Part shown: positions 12,981-25,600 of the stretch, piece after piece | Position numbering within the stretch: the first letter of the stretch is position 1 | Layout of the letters: every line of letters begins with the position of its first letter | DNA from: Gossypium raimondii | Lineage: Eukaryota; Streptophyta; Magnoliopsida; Malvales; Malvaceae | NCBI RefSeq assembly: GCF_025698545.1 | Contig: NC_068565.1 | Location: 1,736,001-1,800,000 of the forward strand | Direction: 5' to 3' | DNA length: 64,000 bases | Notes under the pieces: model-generated | Databases searched by the model: none | Told to the model about the DNA's origin: nothing | Seen by the model: the letters and a program-made list of their open reading frames with translations, nothing else | Made by a program: the position numbers and the translations under genes

Positions 12981-13119
12981 TTACTTTTTTGAGTTCAAAA
13001 TTCATTTAAAATAAAAGAAATATATTTTGAAAGGCAAATTAATGAAAACATTAATAAATGTTATAACCTAAATTTCTATTATACTTTTTAGAAAACAAAA
13101 AATTGCCTTTTCCCTTTCT

Positions 13120-13349
13120 TTTACGATGCGACGCCACCATCTCTTCCGTCGAATTTGGCGCCGTTCAAAGTGGATGTTGGCAGCGAGCAGCCAATCGATA
13201 GCACTGGCTTGTTTCCCTCCTTCGTCCTTCTCATGATATTCTCTTTAGATTTCACGAAAGCTTCTCCAAAAGCTATAAAAGGCTACGTTCAAGCCTTGAG
13301 ATTTCGAAGCCCCGATCTCAGTATTTATATCGGTATAATTCTAGATTAA
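13120..13349. other. GC-richer island, possible gene remnant
   Basis: About 230 bp of distinctly higher GC content inside a 4-kb AT-rich stretch, with an open frame on the plus strand (13155-13349, 64 codons from an ATG). The translation resembles no family I know, and I see no splice-linked partner exons. It could be a decayed exon or a transposon-carried gene scrap. Confidence 0.3.
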
Positions 13350-14334
13350 AGTTTTTAATTAATCCAAGTGCAATTCAGTTTAAATCATGCTGACAGTTGA
13401 TAAAAAAAACAAGCAAAATGTGAACTTTTACATCTTTTATCAATTTAATCATTATTTTTATTTTAGCTTAATTTGATCTAGAACTTTTTAAAATTATTAA
13501 AATTTGATCGGAAGAGTTGAAAAGCTTTTTAACAAAAATATCGGTTAAACTGTTAAATTTTTAATATAGTAGTTCACATAACAATTCAAATATACTTTAT
13601 AAAATTTATATTTTTTTAACTTTTTATTATTTATTAATATGGTATATAAAAATATATAATAAATTTGGTATTATAAAATTATAAAATTATAATTTAGAAT
13701 GTTCAAAACGATACTATTCTAACACATGGTTCTCCACGAATGCCAATACATAATACGGAATTAGTATCTGAATTTTGTCCGCAAAATCTATAGACAAATT
13801 GGTCAAAATTGTGTTAGCAATTAGCATAAACTCACGTGAATATTAAAGTAATATATATTTATTTCTTTGAGATTTTTCGGTGTTGGAATCATATTGAGTT
13901 TTGATAAAGTTTGAAATTTGAATTAAATTAAATTTTTAAATAGGGCAAAATTTATTTGTTTTCTGAATTTACAAAACTCGAATCGAAAATTTTATTTAAA
14001 AGATATTATATTTCTTACCATTCAACTCAACAAAACTTTAATAAATTTCCTCTTAAGCTATGTGTGTTAAGTTTTTATGTTTATCATGTTAAATTACCGA
14101 ATTAATTTTGTTTATGGGTACGACTCAGAATATTTATTATTTAAAGGGAACTTTATATAATTACTCCTAATTTATCGACCCAAGTCGTAGTTTATTTATT
14201 TAATCTCATGCAAAATAAATTGATTATATATTCTGTTTTGTAGTTTAATTGCCCATCGATTGCCATAAATTATAAAACTAATTTCTAATTAGGTAATTTA
14301 TATTTTAATTTTGTTCCGAATCTAGATGCTATAT

Positions 14335-14357
14335 TATATATATATACATATATACTG
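14335..14357. repeat. TA-rich microsatellite
   Basis: Short run of TATATATACATATATA-type alternation. It is a simple repeat only. Confidence 0.7.
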
Positions 14358-14714
14358 TTATATCCCAATAGAATCAGATATGTGCCAGACTATATGACCC
14401 TCAGCGAATTAATCTGCAGATGATTCACAATTCACCTTATATGGTGCATCCCTCACTGGAACCATCTAAGCTTAACTGTATCGTACAATCTTAAGAACAA
14501 AAAAACCTACGATGTTGGCAAGGACCACATAGTAGACACCATGACAACAACTAACTTATAATGGAACTTATACCTGGTCAACCCATACTGACTGTCCGCC
14601 TCACCTAGGTGAACCTACACTTCCACCACTGTTTCCTCCCATTTATATCTCGTATCAACAGATTTCCTTTCCATTGGTAGCTTGTATCAAAACTCACGGT
14701 CACACGCGCACACA

Positions 14715-14790
14715 CTTATATATACACATATATTGAGGGAGATGCTATCTTATATATATACATATATATATATATACATATATATATTGA
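14715..14790. repeat. (TA)n/(CATA)n microsatellite
   Basis: Alternating TA interspersed with CA, about 75 bp. It produces a spurious Tyr-Ile-rich open frame. Confidence 0.8.
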
Positions 14791-15564
14791 TAATTAGGGG
14801 TAGGGGATGGGATTGCTTGAGATTGAACCCAAAGCTCTTATGCCTCATAATATATTACCCTTGGCATTAGGACAAGAGAATAAAAAGAAATTCCGCAAAT
14901 AGGATCTCCATGTGAGACATGGGTTTTTTTTATTCATTATTAAATAACTTAATTAATTAATCCTCATGTAATTTTTTCATATAATGTGACTCGAATTTAA
15001 GCGTTCAAATTTTTATAATTTTAATTTTATTAACACAACCAAGATTTTAGTGACGTCTCAAGTTGAATAAAAGATTTATAAGTAAAGATAATTTTTCTTT
15101 AATTGATAATTTTAGTTGAAAATTTAAGTTAAAATAAATTCAACCTTTAACACAAAAATTAAATTTACATTTTGATTAAAATATACCAAATAAAGCTTAA
15201 GTTGTTGCCCCCTTTTAATAAGTTGTTGCCCTTTGCTTTTGTCACAAGCTTAAAAGATATGATATAAGATAAAATAAATAATGATGTGGCCTAGATATAG
15301 AGGATTGGAACCTATGGTTGATATAGGGTGAAATTAGAAAATTATTTTAGGATAAAAAATAATAAAAATATTAATTTGTAATTTTCTAAAATTAAAGGAA
15401 TTAATAAAAAGTTTTCATTTTCGGGAGAGGGGGCAAGGCCATTGTTTACCCCTCTCTTTTGTCTTTGGATTGATTATCTATCAAAGATTGTGGTACATCC
15501 ATGAGTGAAAAAACTATATGATAATAAATATATTTATTAAAATTTTATATAAAAATCAAATTAA

Positions 15565-15665
15565 TTTTTATTGGAATGGTAAAGTTAAATATTAAAAGTT
15601 TATTGTATTACTATCACGAGTTCAAATCGTACTATGATTGAATTTGTATTGATTTTATATACAAA
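15565..15665 (+). mobile_element. SINE-like tRNA-derived remnant
   Basis: A TGGAATGGTAAAGTTAA-like box A zone is followed about 50 bp later by GAGTTCAAATCG, a box B-like motif. This is the arrangement of plant tRNA-derived SINEs. It is decayed, and no poly-A tail or target duplication was confirmed. Confidence 0.35.
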
Positions 15666-15934
15666 TATAAAAGGATCAAAACACTATTATAATAATATAA
15701 CTTGTTTTATATAAAAAATATATTTTAATAATTTTCTGAGTTGATATTCAATGAACTCGTATTATTAACTCAATCGAATCTTAAATAAAAGTATTAGTAG
15801 TAGTAGTAATAGTTTGTTTTTAATTAAAGTTGAGTAGCTTCAACAAGCTTCCAAAACTTTTTTAGGTCAATGGCAAAATTATAATACAAATGAATTGTCA
15901 TATTTCTTTCTTAAAATACAATTAACAGAGAATC

Positions 15935-16045
15935 TTGTATGTTGATTTAATGGTTAAGATGTTCATGTATTAAGTATGACTTGAGTTCAAATCACGCTAA
16001 TCACCTTGCTAATTGCTATTAAGGTTTTATCATTTTCTTGTAATT
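15935..16045 (+). mobile_element. SINE-like tRNA-derived remnant
   Basis: TTTAATGGTTAAGATG (box A-like) is followed by GAGTTCAAATCAC (box B-like). This is the same arrangement as the copy at 15565. It is decayed. Confidence 0.4.
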
Positions 16046-16638
16046 CACCAAAATAAAAATACTATTAACAGAGCTAATATAATAAATTGATCTATAATGC
16101 CAACAAAAGAATTTGTTTGTAAAAAAATATAAATTTTATTTTAGTTTAAATTTTATTACAGGTAGGTTTTCTTCAAGTTTATTCTAGTTTAGATTCAGAT
16201 ATATTTTTATTATCAAATAATTTCTAAATTATAAAATAATTATTGAATTATTAAATAATTTTATTTAAGTCATTAAATTGAGATGTTTACACATGGGACC
16301 TAAAACTCGTACCATTTAAATGATATATTGGCTAATTCGATTTAAGAAAAGTATATATATTTGCCCCTAAATTTTAAACAAATTTTTGAAATAAATAAAG
16401 TAAAAAGTTCTTAAAAGAACACATACACAGTTACATGTTTACAAAAATAGGCATAGACATTTTTGCAGACATGAATTTCAGAACATGAGCTTGAGCATGC
16501 TTGAGACTATTAGCCTTCAAAATCCGAAGAATGCCATGCCTGCCTCGAGAAGAAATATTCTTCGATTCGATCCCACCGCCGATGCAATAAAACAAACAAT
16601 TCAATGTTTCGATGTCTTTGAAAGTCCCAAGATAATCT

Positions 16639-19600
16639 TCAGCTCACAGGTCCTTGCATTGCTCGAGTTATCGGTTCTTGGAAATATTGGAGTGATATTA
16701 AGAGTGCTTCCTGTTTTCAGAAGATATAAAACACAAACATTGACTATCACAGCATAAACTAAAAAATACATGAAAAATTAGACAGAAGGTAATCAATGGT
16801 ACCTCGGTCCGAATTGTTCGACTTCCTTGATGCGGACACGTGTTCAAATACATGTTAAATATATCGCGCACATTTTTTCCCTGCAAATATAGAACACCAT
16901 ATCAAGGAAAAACTATGTACTGCAAAATTCAGCTCATTGTGAACCAAAAAGTTCTAAATGTCACAGTTGGTAATCTAAATATATAAAAAAGCAAATGTTA
17001 ATGTTTATCAAAGGATAGTTCCTTGTATCTGAAGAAACTTAAAAAGGTACCAACATCGAAAAGAAAAAACCGAGATTAACCGTCCTCCAATCATACCTTT
17101 AACTTATTATCTTCTTCTACACTCTTTTCCAACCCCAAAAGTCCACCAAAAGCAATTAATAAATGCCTGCCAAATTATAATACAATCAAGTCAAGATGTA
17201 TCATGGCATGAAACCATTTTATTTCCACATGACAGCATACTAATGAAGATTTTGTATGAATAAAGTTCCAAGAAAGAAGTAGATTTTGTGGATATTACAA
17301 CACAAAAGCAATGCAAAGAGCTAAGAAAAATGTATGGCCTTTTGATGTTACCGGTTGCTGGCTATTTGGCAAACTAATCACCGAAAGGGTAATTTGCCTT
17401 CTCTAAATGGTTGATTATTAGGTTGGCCAAGTTGGGGAAGCAACCACTATAGCGTTAGAAAGCCAATTAGGAAGAAAATATGTTCATTTCAAGCAATATT
17501 ATAATTAAAGCACATCTGCTGTTATATGTTATTTAACATTTTGAAGAGTAAGGTTAGCAAATAATTAGTGTTTTTTAATCATCATATAATTAGTACAAAC
17601 ATTCCATGCTCGATGCCTTAGTAGGGCTCGGATCTTGCAATGTAATAGGTTTTCTATAATCATGTAATAAACCAATAGTAAGTCCCACTTAAAGGACCTG
17701 ATATGAACAAAAGTTACCTAAAAGCAGGTAAATTGAGCTGTGATGATTTAACAACTATCCCATGCTCTGATGTACCAATCAAGTGATCATATCCACCCTG
17801 CAACAATATTATAGAAGCCATCCTGCTGTTAGTGCTTGGCAATTAGAGAGGAATAGGCGGTGAGTTCAAACTATATTATCACAGCACGAATACCTTGTAT
17901 GGGCAATCGGAGAATACTGAACTGATATTGGAAGCATACCGCACTTTATACCCCCAATATGTACCTGTGTCTTCCCTAGGCTTGGAAGGGGAGACAACCT
18001 GGCGAGGTAAATCTAGAAAAACAACTTTATAAGCTTAAAACATATTTTCATATGTATCAGTGCTTGTACATATGATTGTAGACAAATTTTATACATGTCA
18101 TACATCTTAAGTTCAAAATGAATTTTTTTCCAGATTAGGACCATAGAAACTGATTATCAAGGAAGAAATCATTATTTCATTATTAAACATCCACTAAATG
18201 CAAAATAAATCAACTTAAAACTTATACATATAGTTAGGTTTAAATTTTCACACTCAATGCAATCAGCTAATTTCAGAAAAACAATTACATGACAATGAAA
18301 CATGAAACATGAAATAGAATAAGAACAATTTTATTACCATAATCCAAGTTTTGGTTAGTTCCCATTGCAACGGTAACTCTTTTTCCAGGCCCGAGTGCTT
18401 GATCAACCACAACATTCTGCATAAAGAACCATGAAATAGCCCAAACCAGTTCATAAGTAATATATCAGTATCACACTCCTTAGTATACAAGTTTAATCTG
18501 AACAAGAGAATATATATATAAGTTTTAAGTCATGTTTGAGCTTTCTGAATGCAAATTAGGAAACTACAACTCTGTACAAGAAAATAATTCAGCGCAAATA
18601 TGATCCTTCCCATTGCCAGCTTTATAAGAAAATTCTTTTAGTGCTTGATACTATAAAAAATTTATGGCAATGCCAATAATTGAACAGCATGAAATTAGCA
18701 ACTAAGAATTAAATGTTCATCAACAGATTTAATTTCTTTCCATTTATAACTTCTATGCTCAAAAAGAAGTTTGAGCCAAAAGTACGAAAGAAAGAAAAAA
18801 GACAACAACCATAAGCTATTAACAACTTCAAGGGGCAAACAAGAAGATTTCCAGGATAATTTAGCCATTAAGGACCAGTATGTGGTCAAATAAGTTGATA
18901 GCTATCATTGCCAGGGCTGGAACCCTAGACCTTAAGTTGTCAACACAGAGAGTCAACCACTTGCATCTATTAAGGTTAAAATTTTCCGCTTGATTAAAAA
19001 GAAAAGAAATTATGCAGGCAGCAAGTTAAAGTGAGTCACACTCGCACAAGAACAGACATACCTTATCTAAACCTACATCGACCACTGTTCCCACGGAGCT
19101 TGTGGGTTTTTCCTCAAGTGTGACACCTATAAAGTTATCACAACAAATGAAGTCAGCCAAAGATTCAATTCAGGCTCGCCATTGATCAAGCACGCCTTCT
19201 AGTAGGCAACAGATTGCTAAGATTCCCCATAGAAACTGCACCCAAGTTCCTAACAATCTGGAACCTAACCTAACCTTATCATTTCTTTATAAAAGCCTGT
19301 AACCTCAGTTTCCAATCAATTCCCCATACAAATTACATCTGAGCTCCTTACATTTAAAAGGCATACCAATTTGTCTGTCCGCATCTATCCTTCCTACAAT
19401 TCACCTTTTAACAATTATAGACCTAGTAAGAAACCTATAACAATCACAAATCCTAGAAGAGCTAAGTTTATGTGATACTGCAATCTAAATATATCCAAAT
19501 GAACGAGTGATCAAAAGGCAGCAGCCAAACTTTACCTTCCCGATAGGGAGCCCACTCATGCTTACGCAGATGATGGGGAGCATCAAGTGGAGGCAACATT

Positions 19601-20686
19601 CCCTACAATAGGCAAAGAAATGTAAAAATCAGTTTCAAATTCACTTCCATTAAAGGAAAAACAACAACAGCAAAATAATTTCATCAAAACTGTGTGAACT
19701 TGTTAAAAAGAAATCGATATTCACCACATATCTAAGGGAATTATGCTTAGCGAAAAGAGCTTTTCTAAGATATTGCGGCGTCTCGAGATACTGCAAGATC
19801 CTAACAAGGAAAGCCGCCCCTCTATCATTTTCATTCGAATTATTTTGGATCGAAAAAGCACCATTATTCCTCAAGCTACTCTTATTATCAAACACCACCA
19901 CCTGCTTATACAAACCACTGATTACTTGGTATAATTAACTCACAACTACAATGTAAGACTAAATAAGGGCTAATTATGATATTAGTCCCTCTATTATGCT
20001 AAAATTTGAGATTTAATATCTCTGCTTTAATCTGGCATAATATAATAGTTGTTGTCATTAAAGTGATGACATTCAATCAAACATGTTCAACTAATAATAA
20101 ACTTGCAGGCCGAACATGTTTTTTTTTAATAAAAAAAAAACCCAACATCATCAATTTAACGGAAACAACTGATAATGTAATCGGTTAGCACCAAATAATA
20201 ACATTATGCCAAATTAAACTATATAAATTAATCCCAAATTTCAGCATAATAGATGGCCTAAAACAATAATTAGACCATTAAACAAATAAGAAATTAGGCA
20301 AAAAAAACACCTCATCGATCCGAAAAATAGTTGCAGCACGAGCAATTTGACTCGCCAACTGAAAGAAAAAGGAGAAATTAAATGAAAATTTGTAACAGGG
20401 GGCAGAAAGAGTGAAGAAAAACAGAGGTATTTTCCATTACTCGAGTGGCGAGCTCGAGAGACTGAGCGTTGTCGACGATGGAACCAGCGATAGCTATGGT
20501 GACAGTGGGGATATCGTCGGCTTTTTTGGTTTCACCGTTGGTTTCTTTCTCCGGTTTGGTTTTTGGCTTCTTTTTACGGTGAGAATCGCCGGCGGCGTTG
20601 AGAAGACTGAGGTCTGTTTGGGTTTCTGCTGGGCTGTTGGTTTCTGCTTCCCTTTCGAATCTCTTCTTATCCTTCTTCTTCCCCAT
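16639..20686 (-). CDS. SPOUT-family RNA methyltransferase (SPOUT1/C9orf114-like)
   Basis: Putative AdoMet-dependent RNA methyltransferase of the SPOUT class (human SPOUT1/CENP-32, the former DUF171 family, assigned to rRNA uridine methylation and spindle functions in animals). Exons, 5' to 3' on the minus strand: 20441-20686, 20311-20358, 19725-19901, 19536-19602, 19062-19126, 18338-18416, 17894-18012, 17718-17797, 17097-17166, 16803-16880, 16639-16710. They total 1101 nt, giving 366 aa (human about 376). The N-terminus is lysine-rich (MGKKKDKKRFERE), suiting a nuclear/nucleolar RNA-binding tail. Conserved blocks are LASQIARAATIFRIDE, LPPLDAPHHLRKHEWAPYREG (around an exon junction), VSPSKPRE with TYWGY, GTSEHG, FGGLLGLE, and near the C-terminus the cofactor-knot segment CPHQGSRTIRTE. 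The start is the first ATG and gives the family N-terminus. Junction 3 could shift by one codon. Confidence 0.93.
18880..18985 (-). mobile_element. SINE-like fragment in methyltransferase intron 5
   Basis: On the minus strand, GCAAGTGGTTGAC is followed about 40 bp later by AGGGTTCCAGCCCTGG. These are box A- and box B-like spacings of a tRNA-derived SINE. It lies wholly in the intron between exons 5 and 6. Confidence 0.35.
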
Positions 20687-20990
20687 TTCAGCTCAGTGTG
20701 TGTGCGCGCTGCGGAACTGAAACAGTGACACTGAACCCCCGCGTTCGACAATAAGGCTTTTGAGGGTTTTAATTGAGATGCCAATTTATCTACGGTCAAA
20801 TTATGCATTATATCGTATTATATTTTTATGTATTTTTTATATCTTTACAGGAGAATGACTTGCTGGTTTAAAAAAGTGTTACTGTAAAAAATTACGGAAG
20901 AGTGTAAAATTATATTGTTAAAATATTAATAATGTATTATAAGACTATTCATGTTTTTCTATCAGTGCAATAGAAAACACGCTAGTTTGT
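20687..20990. promoter_or_regulatory. upstream flank of the methyltransferase gene
   Basis: About 300 bp before the minus-strand start. The first 60 bp are GC-richer and look like 5' untranslated region. No specific element is identified. Confidence 0.3.
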
Positions 20991-20994
20991 ATTA

Positions 20995-22020
20995 ATTCAC
21001 AGAAAAAAAACATCAACTATGAAAGTAAAAGACAATTTTAATAGCTCATGTGATGGTCTTGAACAAAATAATAAACAGATGGAGATAAAGTGCTACAGAG
21101 CTAAAGAAGAAAAAACAAAGATGATAGAAGAACTGAACCTCACTTCTGATGTTAGTACAGACTATGAAAATGATTAGATGTGATTATATATTTTACTATT
21201 TTGTATGAATCATAAAAGTAAGTTTATTTGTTTTATGAGTCATAAAAGTAAGTTTGTTTGTTATGTAAAGGAGATTCCTCCTTATCATAGTATTAGAATA
21301 AGTCTTGAAAACTTCTCCAAATGAGGAAGAAAGATTTTTCCTATACAAGGGAAAACAATTTTTAGTTGTAATCATCGAATAGCTTCTAAATAAAAATATC
21401 AGTGTGTTTTAAAAACATGTTTTTCTAAATATTTTCTGTTCTCTTTCTAATCAACATAAGCCAATTTTTAAAAGAAAATCTCCCGTGAGTTTAAAAGTAT
21501 GCTCTGTGCTTGGCATACAATAGATCCTGCATAACAGAAATTAAACTTAGACCAATGGTACTAATTGATATTGGATTTAAAGAAGTATTTGGGATTAATG
21601 GTTTGACACCTAAAAGGCAGTGCCTGTATTGTGGCCAAGGAGGAAGGCCCTATTTCTGGCATAGTATACTTATTGTTAAACTCGTTAATTTCAGATATTT
21701 CAATCTTAAATCCCATACTCAATTTGGTATCCGAGCCAGCACTCCAAAATTTTCTTTTATTGAGAATCCTAGTTGAAAAGGAAGAGATTTTTCCAAAAAA
21801 ATGAGTTCTAGACATTCTACTTCAAGGCACCAATTTCCTTACCCTCTCTCCCTTTAAAATCTCATTCTACGAAGAAAGTCTATACTCTACCTATCAAAAA
21901 CCTACTTCATAGAGGAAGAAAAGGTTAAGCCACGAACTTGCCACTTGTAAATCTATACTCTACCTATCAAAAACCTAGTTTTTCCTCAATAAAGAGTAAA
22001 AGTCTTTAGATCGGTTCAAG
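20995..22020 (+). mobile_element. possible LTR-element or pararetrovirus scrap (fossil)
   Basis: A short open stretch ending near 21177 is rich in Lys and Glu. After it comes about 500 bp of non-coding sequence with an AATAAA-like signal, and then GGTATCCGAGCCAGC (21727-21741), which resembles the tRNA-Met primer-binding motif of plant LTR elements and pararetroviruses. A 30-bp stretch around 'ctctacctatcaaaaacct' is repeated at about 21888 and 21960. No reverse transcriptase, capsid or integrase is visible. It is a broken remnant at best and the family cannot be assigned. Confidence 0.25.
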
Positions 22021-22159
22021 TGCTCCTCTTCATATTTTATAAAGAAATAAATCTCATAAATTTGGTGACCTTTTTTACTTAATTTTTAAATTATTTTACT
22101 CATATTAGTCTTGATAACTTTTCTCACTCTAATTTTTTTTAAAAATTTGTATTTTGTTA

Positions 22160-22515
22160 AAGTAGAGATGATAACGAACTGGGATGGGCAGATTTTTGCT
22201 ACCCGACCCCTCCCAAAGCTTGACTAATCCGTTCTAACTCTGTCTCTTTAGAAAAAGTCCATCCAAACCCAAAATTTAATAGGAGACTCAATTCCGACTC
22301 GAACCAACTTGAATTTGATTTATTTTTTTATTTTGAAGCAGATAAATTTTTTTAGTTTAGATTTAAAACTTAATATATATATATATAAAGTAAAAACTTA
22401 ATATACGTACATATCTCGATTATTTTTCTAATTTCACCTAATCTGTCCCAAATTGATTTTCAAAAATAATTCGACCCTAACAAATTAGGTTGTGTTGAGA
22501 TATGTCGAGTTCAAG
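22160..22515. mobile_element. degenerate TIR-type repeat
   Basis: It begins TAGAGATGATAACGAA. The interior contains phrases 'ctacccgacccctccc' and 'cgactcgaaccaacttgaat' typical of the country-wide plant repeats that include the GGGCC-rich elements below. The right end is unclear and no target duplication was read. Confidence 0.4.
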
Positions 22516-22519
22516 TGTT

Positions 22520-23400
22520 TTACCATTCATATGTTAAAGTGTGACAATATGGTCCTGAATCCATTAGATTGCTTGCTAATGATGTGTGTGCATGATAATG
22601 ATATGTTCCTAAAAGAGATGTGTAAATTGTAAGAAAAAAAAAGTCAGATTTAGCTAAAATTTTCTTGGTATCATCCCAATATATTTATTAAATTACATCT
22701 TCTTTAATTTTATAACTATTTTTATGTTTTTACAATTTATAAAATAAATATTGGGTCAAGATTTGGACAACCACAGACCTAAAGAAATCTTAAAAGCGAA
22801 AGATAGATAGTGCAAAAAGTTGTTAAGATTGAAGAGCTTTTTGTCAATTTTGTACACTATATGGCTGGCCTCCAGTAGATCTTAATAATTAAATTCCCTA
22901 CCAAACTAGAACATTGTTAACATCGACCTGAAAGGATTGGATGAGTCATCAACCAGACTTGAATGTAATAAAAAAAATGCATAAACCCATTTGGTATGAC
23001 ATGATGTTTAAGCAAAGCATGTTGTTCTCCTAACGAAGCCATGGAACCAAATTTCACCATACACGAAGTTGTATGTCGCTAGCAATGGGTGTAAGGCAAA
23101 GGTATAATAATATACATCCGGTACAAATATTCTCAACTTCACCCAAAAACAGAAAACACTTTTGATACAATTGTGCAGGATCAACTTTACGATATTGACA
23201 TATATGTTAGCTATGAGTTTTTAACTGCAAATCTAAATTATTATCATGGAAATGCCAACTGATGCTTATTAGGAGGAAGACAATCTCATGCAAATATTAC
23301 ATTACACTTACAACAGAATGATAGAGAAATTCGGTACCCTTTTTATTATTTAGCTAAATCATCCATTTGTTTTTACATACAAATTTCCATGTTCATCCAT
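22520..23400. other. intergenic / glyoxalase 3' flank
   Basis: No coding sequence recognised. It probably includes the 3' untranslated region of the minus-strand glyoxalase gene near 23300-23405. Confidence 0.35.
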
Positions 23401-23405
23401 CCTAA

Positions 23406-25272
23406 TCATGGAGCTTCCCTACTGGCAACCTCCAATCCATTACCTGCAAATCAATTCTCATATATGAACCTCAAAAAGTTTCTAATAGGCCAAAACCATT
23501 GCAAATATAAAATCAAAAACACCCCATGAGAAAATGAATAACACATGAAATTCTTAATGTTGGTAAAAGTACCATGGAGGCTTTTCTATTAGTAGATGGA
23601 TTACATTTTGCCCCCCTCTATTCAAAAAATGGGCAAATTAGCCATTGTACATTATATCAAAGAGCAAGTTGATCCTCCTGTTAAAAATTCAATCCATTTC
23701 TACGGTTAAAAACTAGTTTATGTACGTCAACATACGAGGTACACATGGCACAAGTGTTCCTGTTTGATTATTTCGTTAGCCACACTAGTTTTTAAAAGTA
23801 TAAATGGATAAAATTTTTAATAGAAAAAATCAATTTGCTTTTTGATTTAATGTGCAGAGACCAATTTTTTTGAGTAAAGGGGCAAAATGTTCTTTTAAGC
23901 TATTAAAAAGAAGGATGAAAAAAAAAACCTCACCATCTGGATCAAAAAAGAAGATCTGCCTCACTTTCCCATTGGGGAGGGACCTCTGAAAAGTCTGAAT
24001 TCCTTTATCCTGACAAATTCCCACAATTTCATCTTAAAACAAAAGGGTTAATTGCAACAAGCATTCTATATTATTGCTCAAATTTTAAATTTATCCTTAA
24101 AACTTTAAGAGGTTTTAAATAAATCCTCAAAAGTATCAGGCTCTTCTGTCAAGTTAGACCTTAAATGCCGTTATGGAATATACTTAAAACAAGTAGATTA
24201 AATTGTAAACACATGTCTACTTATTATATTGATAGCTTTAATCTAACCTGTTAAAAAACAAATAATACCTACTAACTTTAGGATCATTTATTTTTCTTAA
24301 CCATAAGATTCAAGCTGCCCGTGCCATAAGTACACTCATGTTCCAGTGTTCCAAATTAGATCTAAGATGACAGTCTATTGCTGACGAACAGACTTAATTA
24401 ATGCAAGACTTAATTACATATTGGCACCAAACTATATTCGTTTTACCAATTACGTACACAAAAGTAGTCCCTAAATTATCAATTTAGTCTTATTTTACCC
24501 AAAAAGTATACCAGGTCAAACTAGAACATGCAGTGTGTCAATATGTAATTTGTTTTTAGAACATGCAGTGTGTCATATTGGCAGTATTGTGTTTCAGGTA
24601 AAATGTGTAAAAAATTAATAGTTTAGTTATCACTTTTGACAGAAAAAAGTAGCTAAATGAGAAATGCAGTATAACTGAAGGGCCAATTTGCATTTAACCC
24701 TCAATACAATAGTGAAAGTTCAATAAGTTCTGAAGTTGGTGACCAACTGCAATTAACCAAAGACTAAATATATAACATATCAATCCAAACACGAAATCAA
24801 CATGTTAAAGTGGAAAAAAGACCAGAAAACTAATAGCAAAGGATTGAAAATGGTACCTTGAGAGACTGAACAAAAGAATCGAAATTGGAAACGGTGAAGC
24901 AAATATGATGACCTCTAGGAAGATTACTAGGGTCAGCAACGGCCGCCGTGGAACTGTACGGACCTTCGGGAAGTTTCGTGAGTGGGTTCCTTTCAATTAA
25001 ATGCATGGGAAAAGATCCCGGAAGATTCAACCATATTACCTTGAACTCCCCGAAATCTGGGCTCTCAATCTCCTCGAACCCAAAGATCTAAAGCAAAAAC
25101 ATAAATGCTCGATCGTTTTTTAACGGATAAAAACAGCTAAAAACCTTTAAAACAAAAGAGAATTAAAGAAATTTTCTAAAGAAATTACCTCTTTGTAGAA
25201 ATTAGCAAGGCGTCTAATGTCAGAGGATTCTCTGGATATGTGGTTAAGGCAAGCGGATTTCGCCACCGCCAT
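23406..25272 (-). CDS. glyoxalase I-like VOC-superfamily protein
   Basis: Small vicinal-oxygen-chelate protein of the lactoylglutathione lyase/glyoxalase I family. Exons on the minus strand: 25189-25272, 24857-25087, 23934-24009, 23406-23443. They total 429 nt, giving 142 aa, one VOC domain covering nearly the whole protein. The sequence starts MAVAKSACLNHISRESSD. Probable metal ligands are His11 in LNHIS, Glu60 in LIERN, His88/89 in GHHICF and Glu135 in GNGLEV, so a metal-dependent fold is kept. It ends with the block FFFDPDG-NGLEVASREAP. There is no signal peptide, so it is probably cytosolic. Plants have many such short GLXI-like proteins whose activity is untested; detoxification of methylglyoxal is the family's best-known role but is an inference here. 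The third intron carries a MITE next to its donor. Confidence 0.92.
23561..23910. mobile_element. MITE (family TRGTAAAAGTAC) in glyoxalase intron 3
   Basis: The left end TGGTAAAAGTACCATGG and the interior (TTACATTTTGCCCC, 'gcaaattagccattgtac', 'caacatacgaggtacac') match the elements at 34041 and 52364. The right end is decayed from about 23890, so no target duplication can be read. It occupies most of the 490-bp intron and ends about 25 bp from the exon 3 donor. Confidence 0.75.
24046..24758. mobile_element. fold-back repeat(s) in glyoxalase intron 2
   Basis: The left end is GGTTAATTGCAACA. Inverted counterparts occur near 24700 (opposite strand GGGTTAAATGCAAATTGG) and at 24758 (opposite strand GGTTAATTGCAGTTGG), suggesting one element inside or beside another. 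The words are shared with 37133 and 41340. No coding capacity. Intron 2 is 847 bp, mostly made of this. Confidence 0.5.
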
Positions 25273-25479
25273 TTTCAGATACTCTCGTGTTCCTAAGTTT
25301 TAAAAATTCGACACGGCTCTATCTTATGTAGTGGTTTAGGCGGGCACGAAACGGCGCCGCTTGTAGTCCAAGATTGGTTATATGAAAAATAGATACCTAA
25401 ACTATACAACTTTTCTCATTTAAGTACCTAATTTTTTTTGGTCAAAGTAGGTACCTAAAGTATTATTCTGTTACCTACA

Positions 25480-25600
25480 GTTAGTGTAAAAACAACAACA
25501 ACAGTGAAATTAGGTACTTTAGTAATACTATAACATGAGACAAAAATTAAATTAAACGTATCATACCGCCCATCCAAACCCACACTAAATCTAATCAGGG
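25480..25600. repeat. repeat end shared with 51420-51560
   Basis: The phrases GTTAGTGTAAAAA, CTATAACATGAGA and 'catcataccgcccatccaaa' recur in the same order near 51443-51545. It is probably the terminus of a transposon family; the other end is not identified. Confidence 0.45.

Larger units (their letters stand above)
13350..15540. other. AT-rich intergenic DNA
   Basis: No coding sequence recognised. It includes TA microsatellites (listed separately) and a moderately GC-richer patch around 14380-14690 that has no readable frame or family match. Confidence 0.4.

Noticed and set aside
15935-16045. tRNA gene suggested by box A/B-like words
   Set aside because: No cloverleaf with paired acceptor and anticodon stems can be drawn; a decayed SINE fits better. 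The same holds for 15565, 18880 and 27875.
16485-16757. Plus-strand 90-codon frame
   Set aside because: Overlaps the last methyltransferase exon on the other strand and its 3' flank; no family match.
20411-20728. Plus-strand open frame opposite the methyltransferase exon 1
   Set aside because: Antisense shadow of a conserved, splice-supported minus-strand exon.
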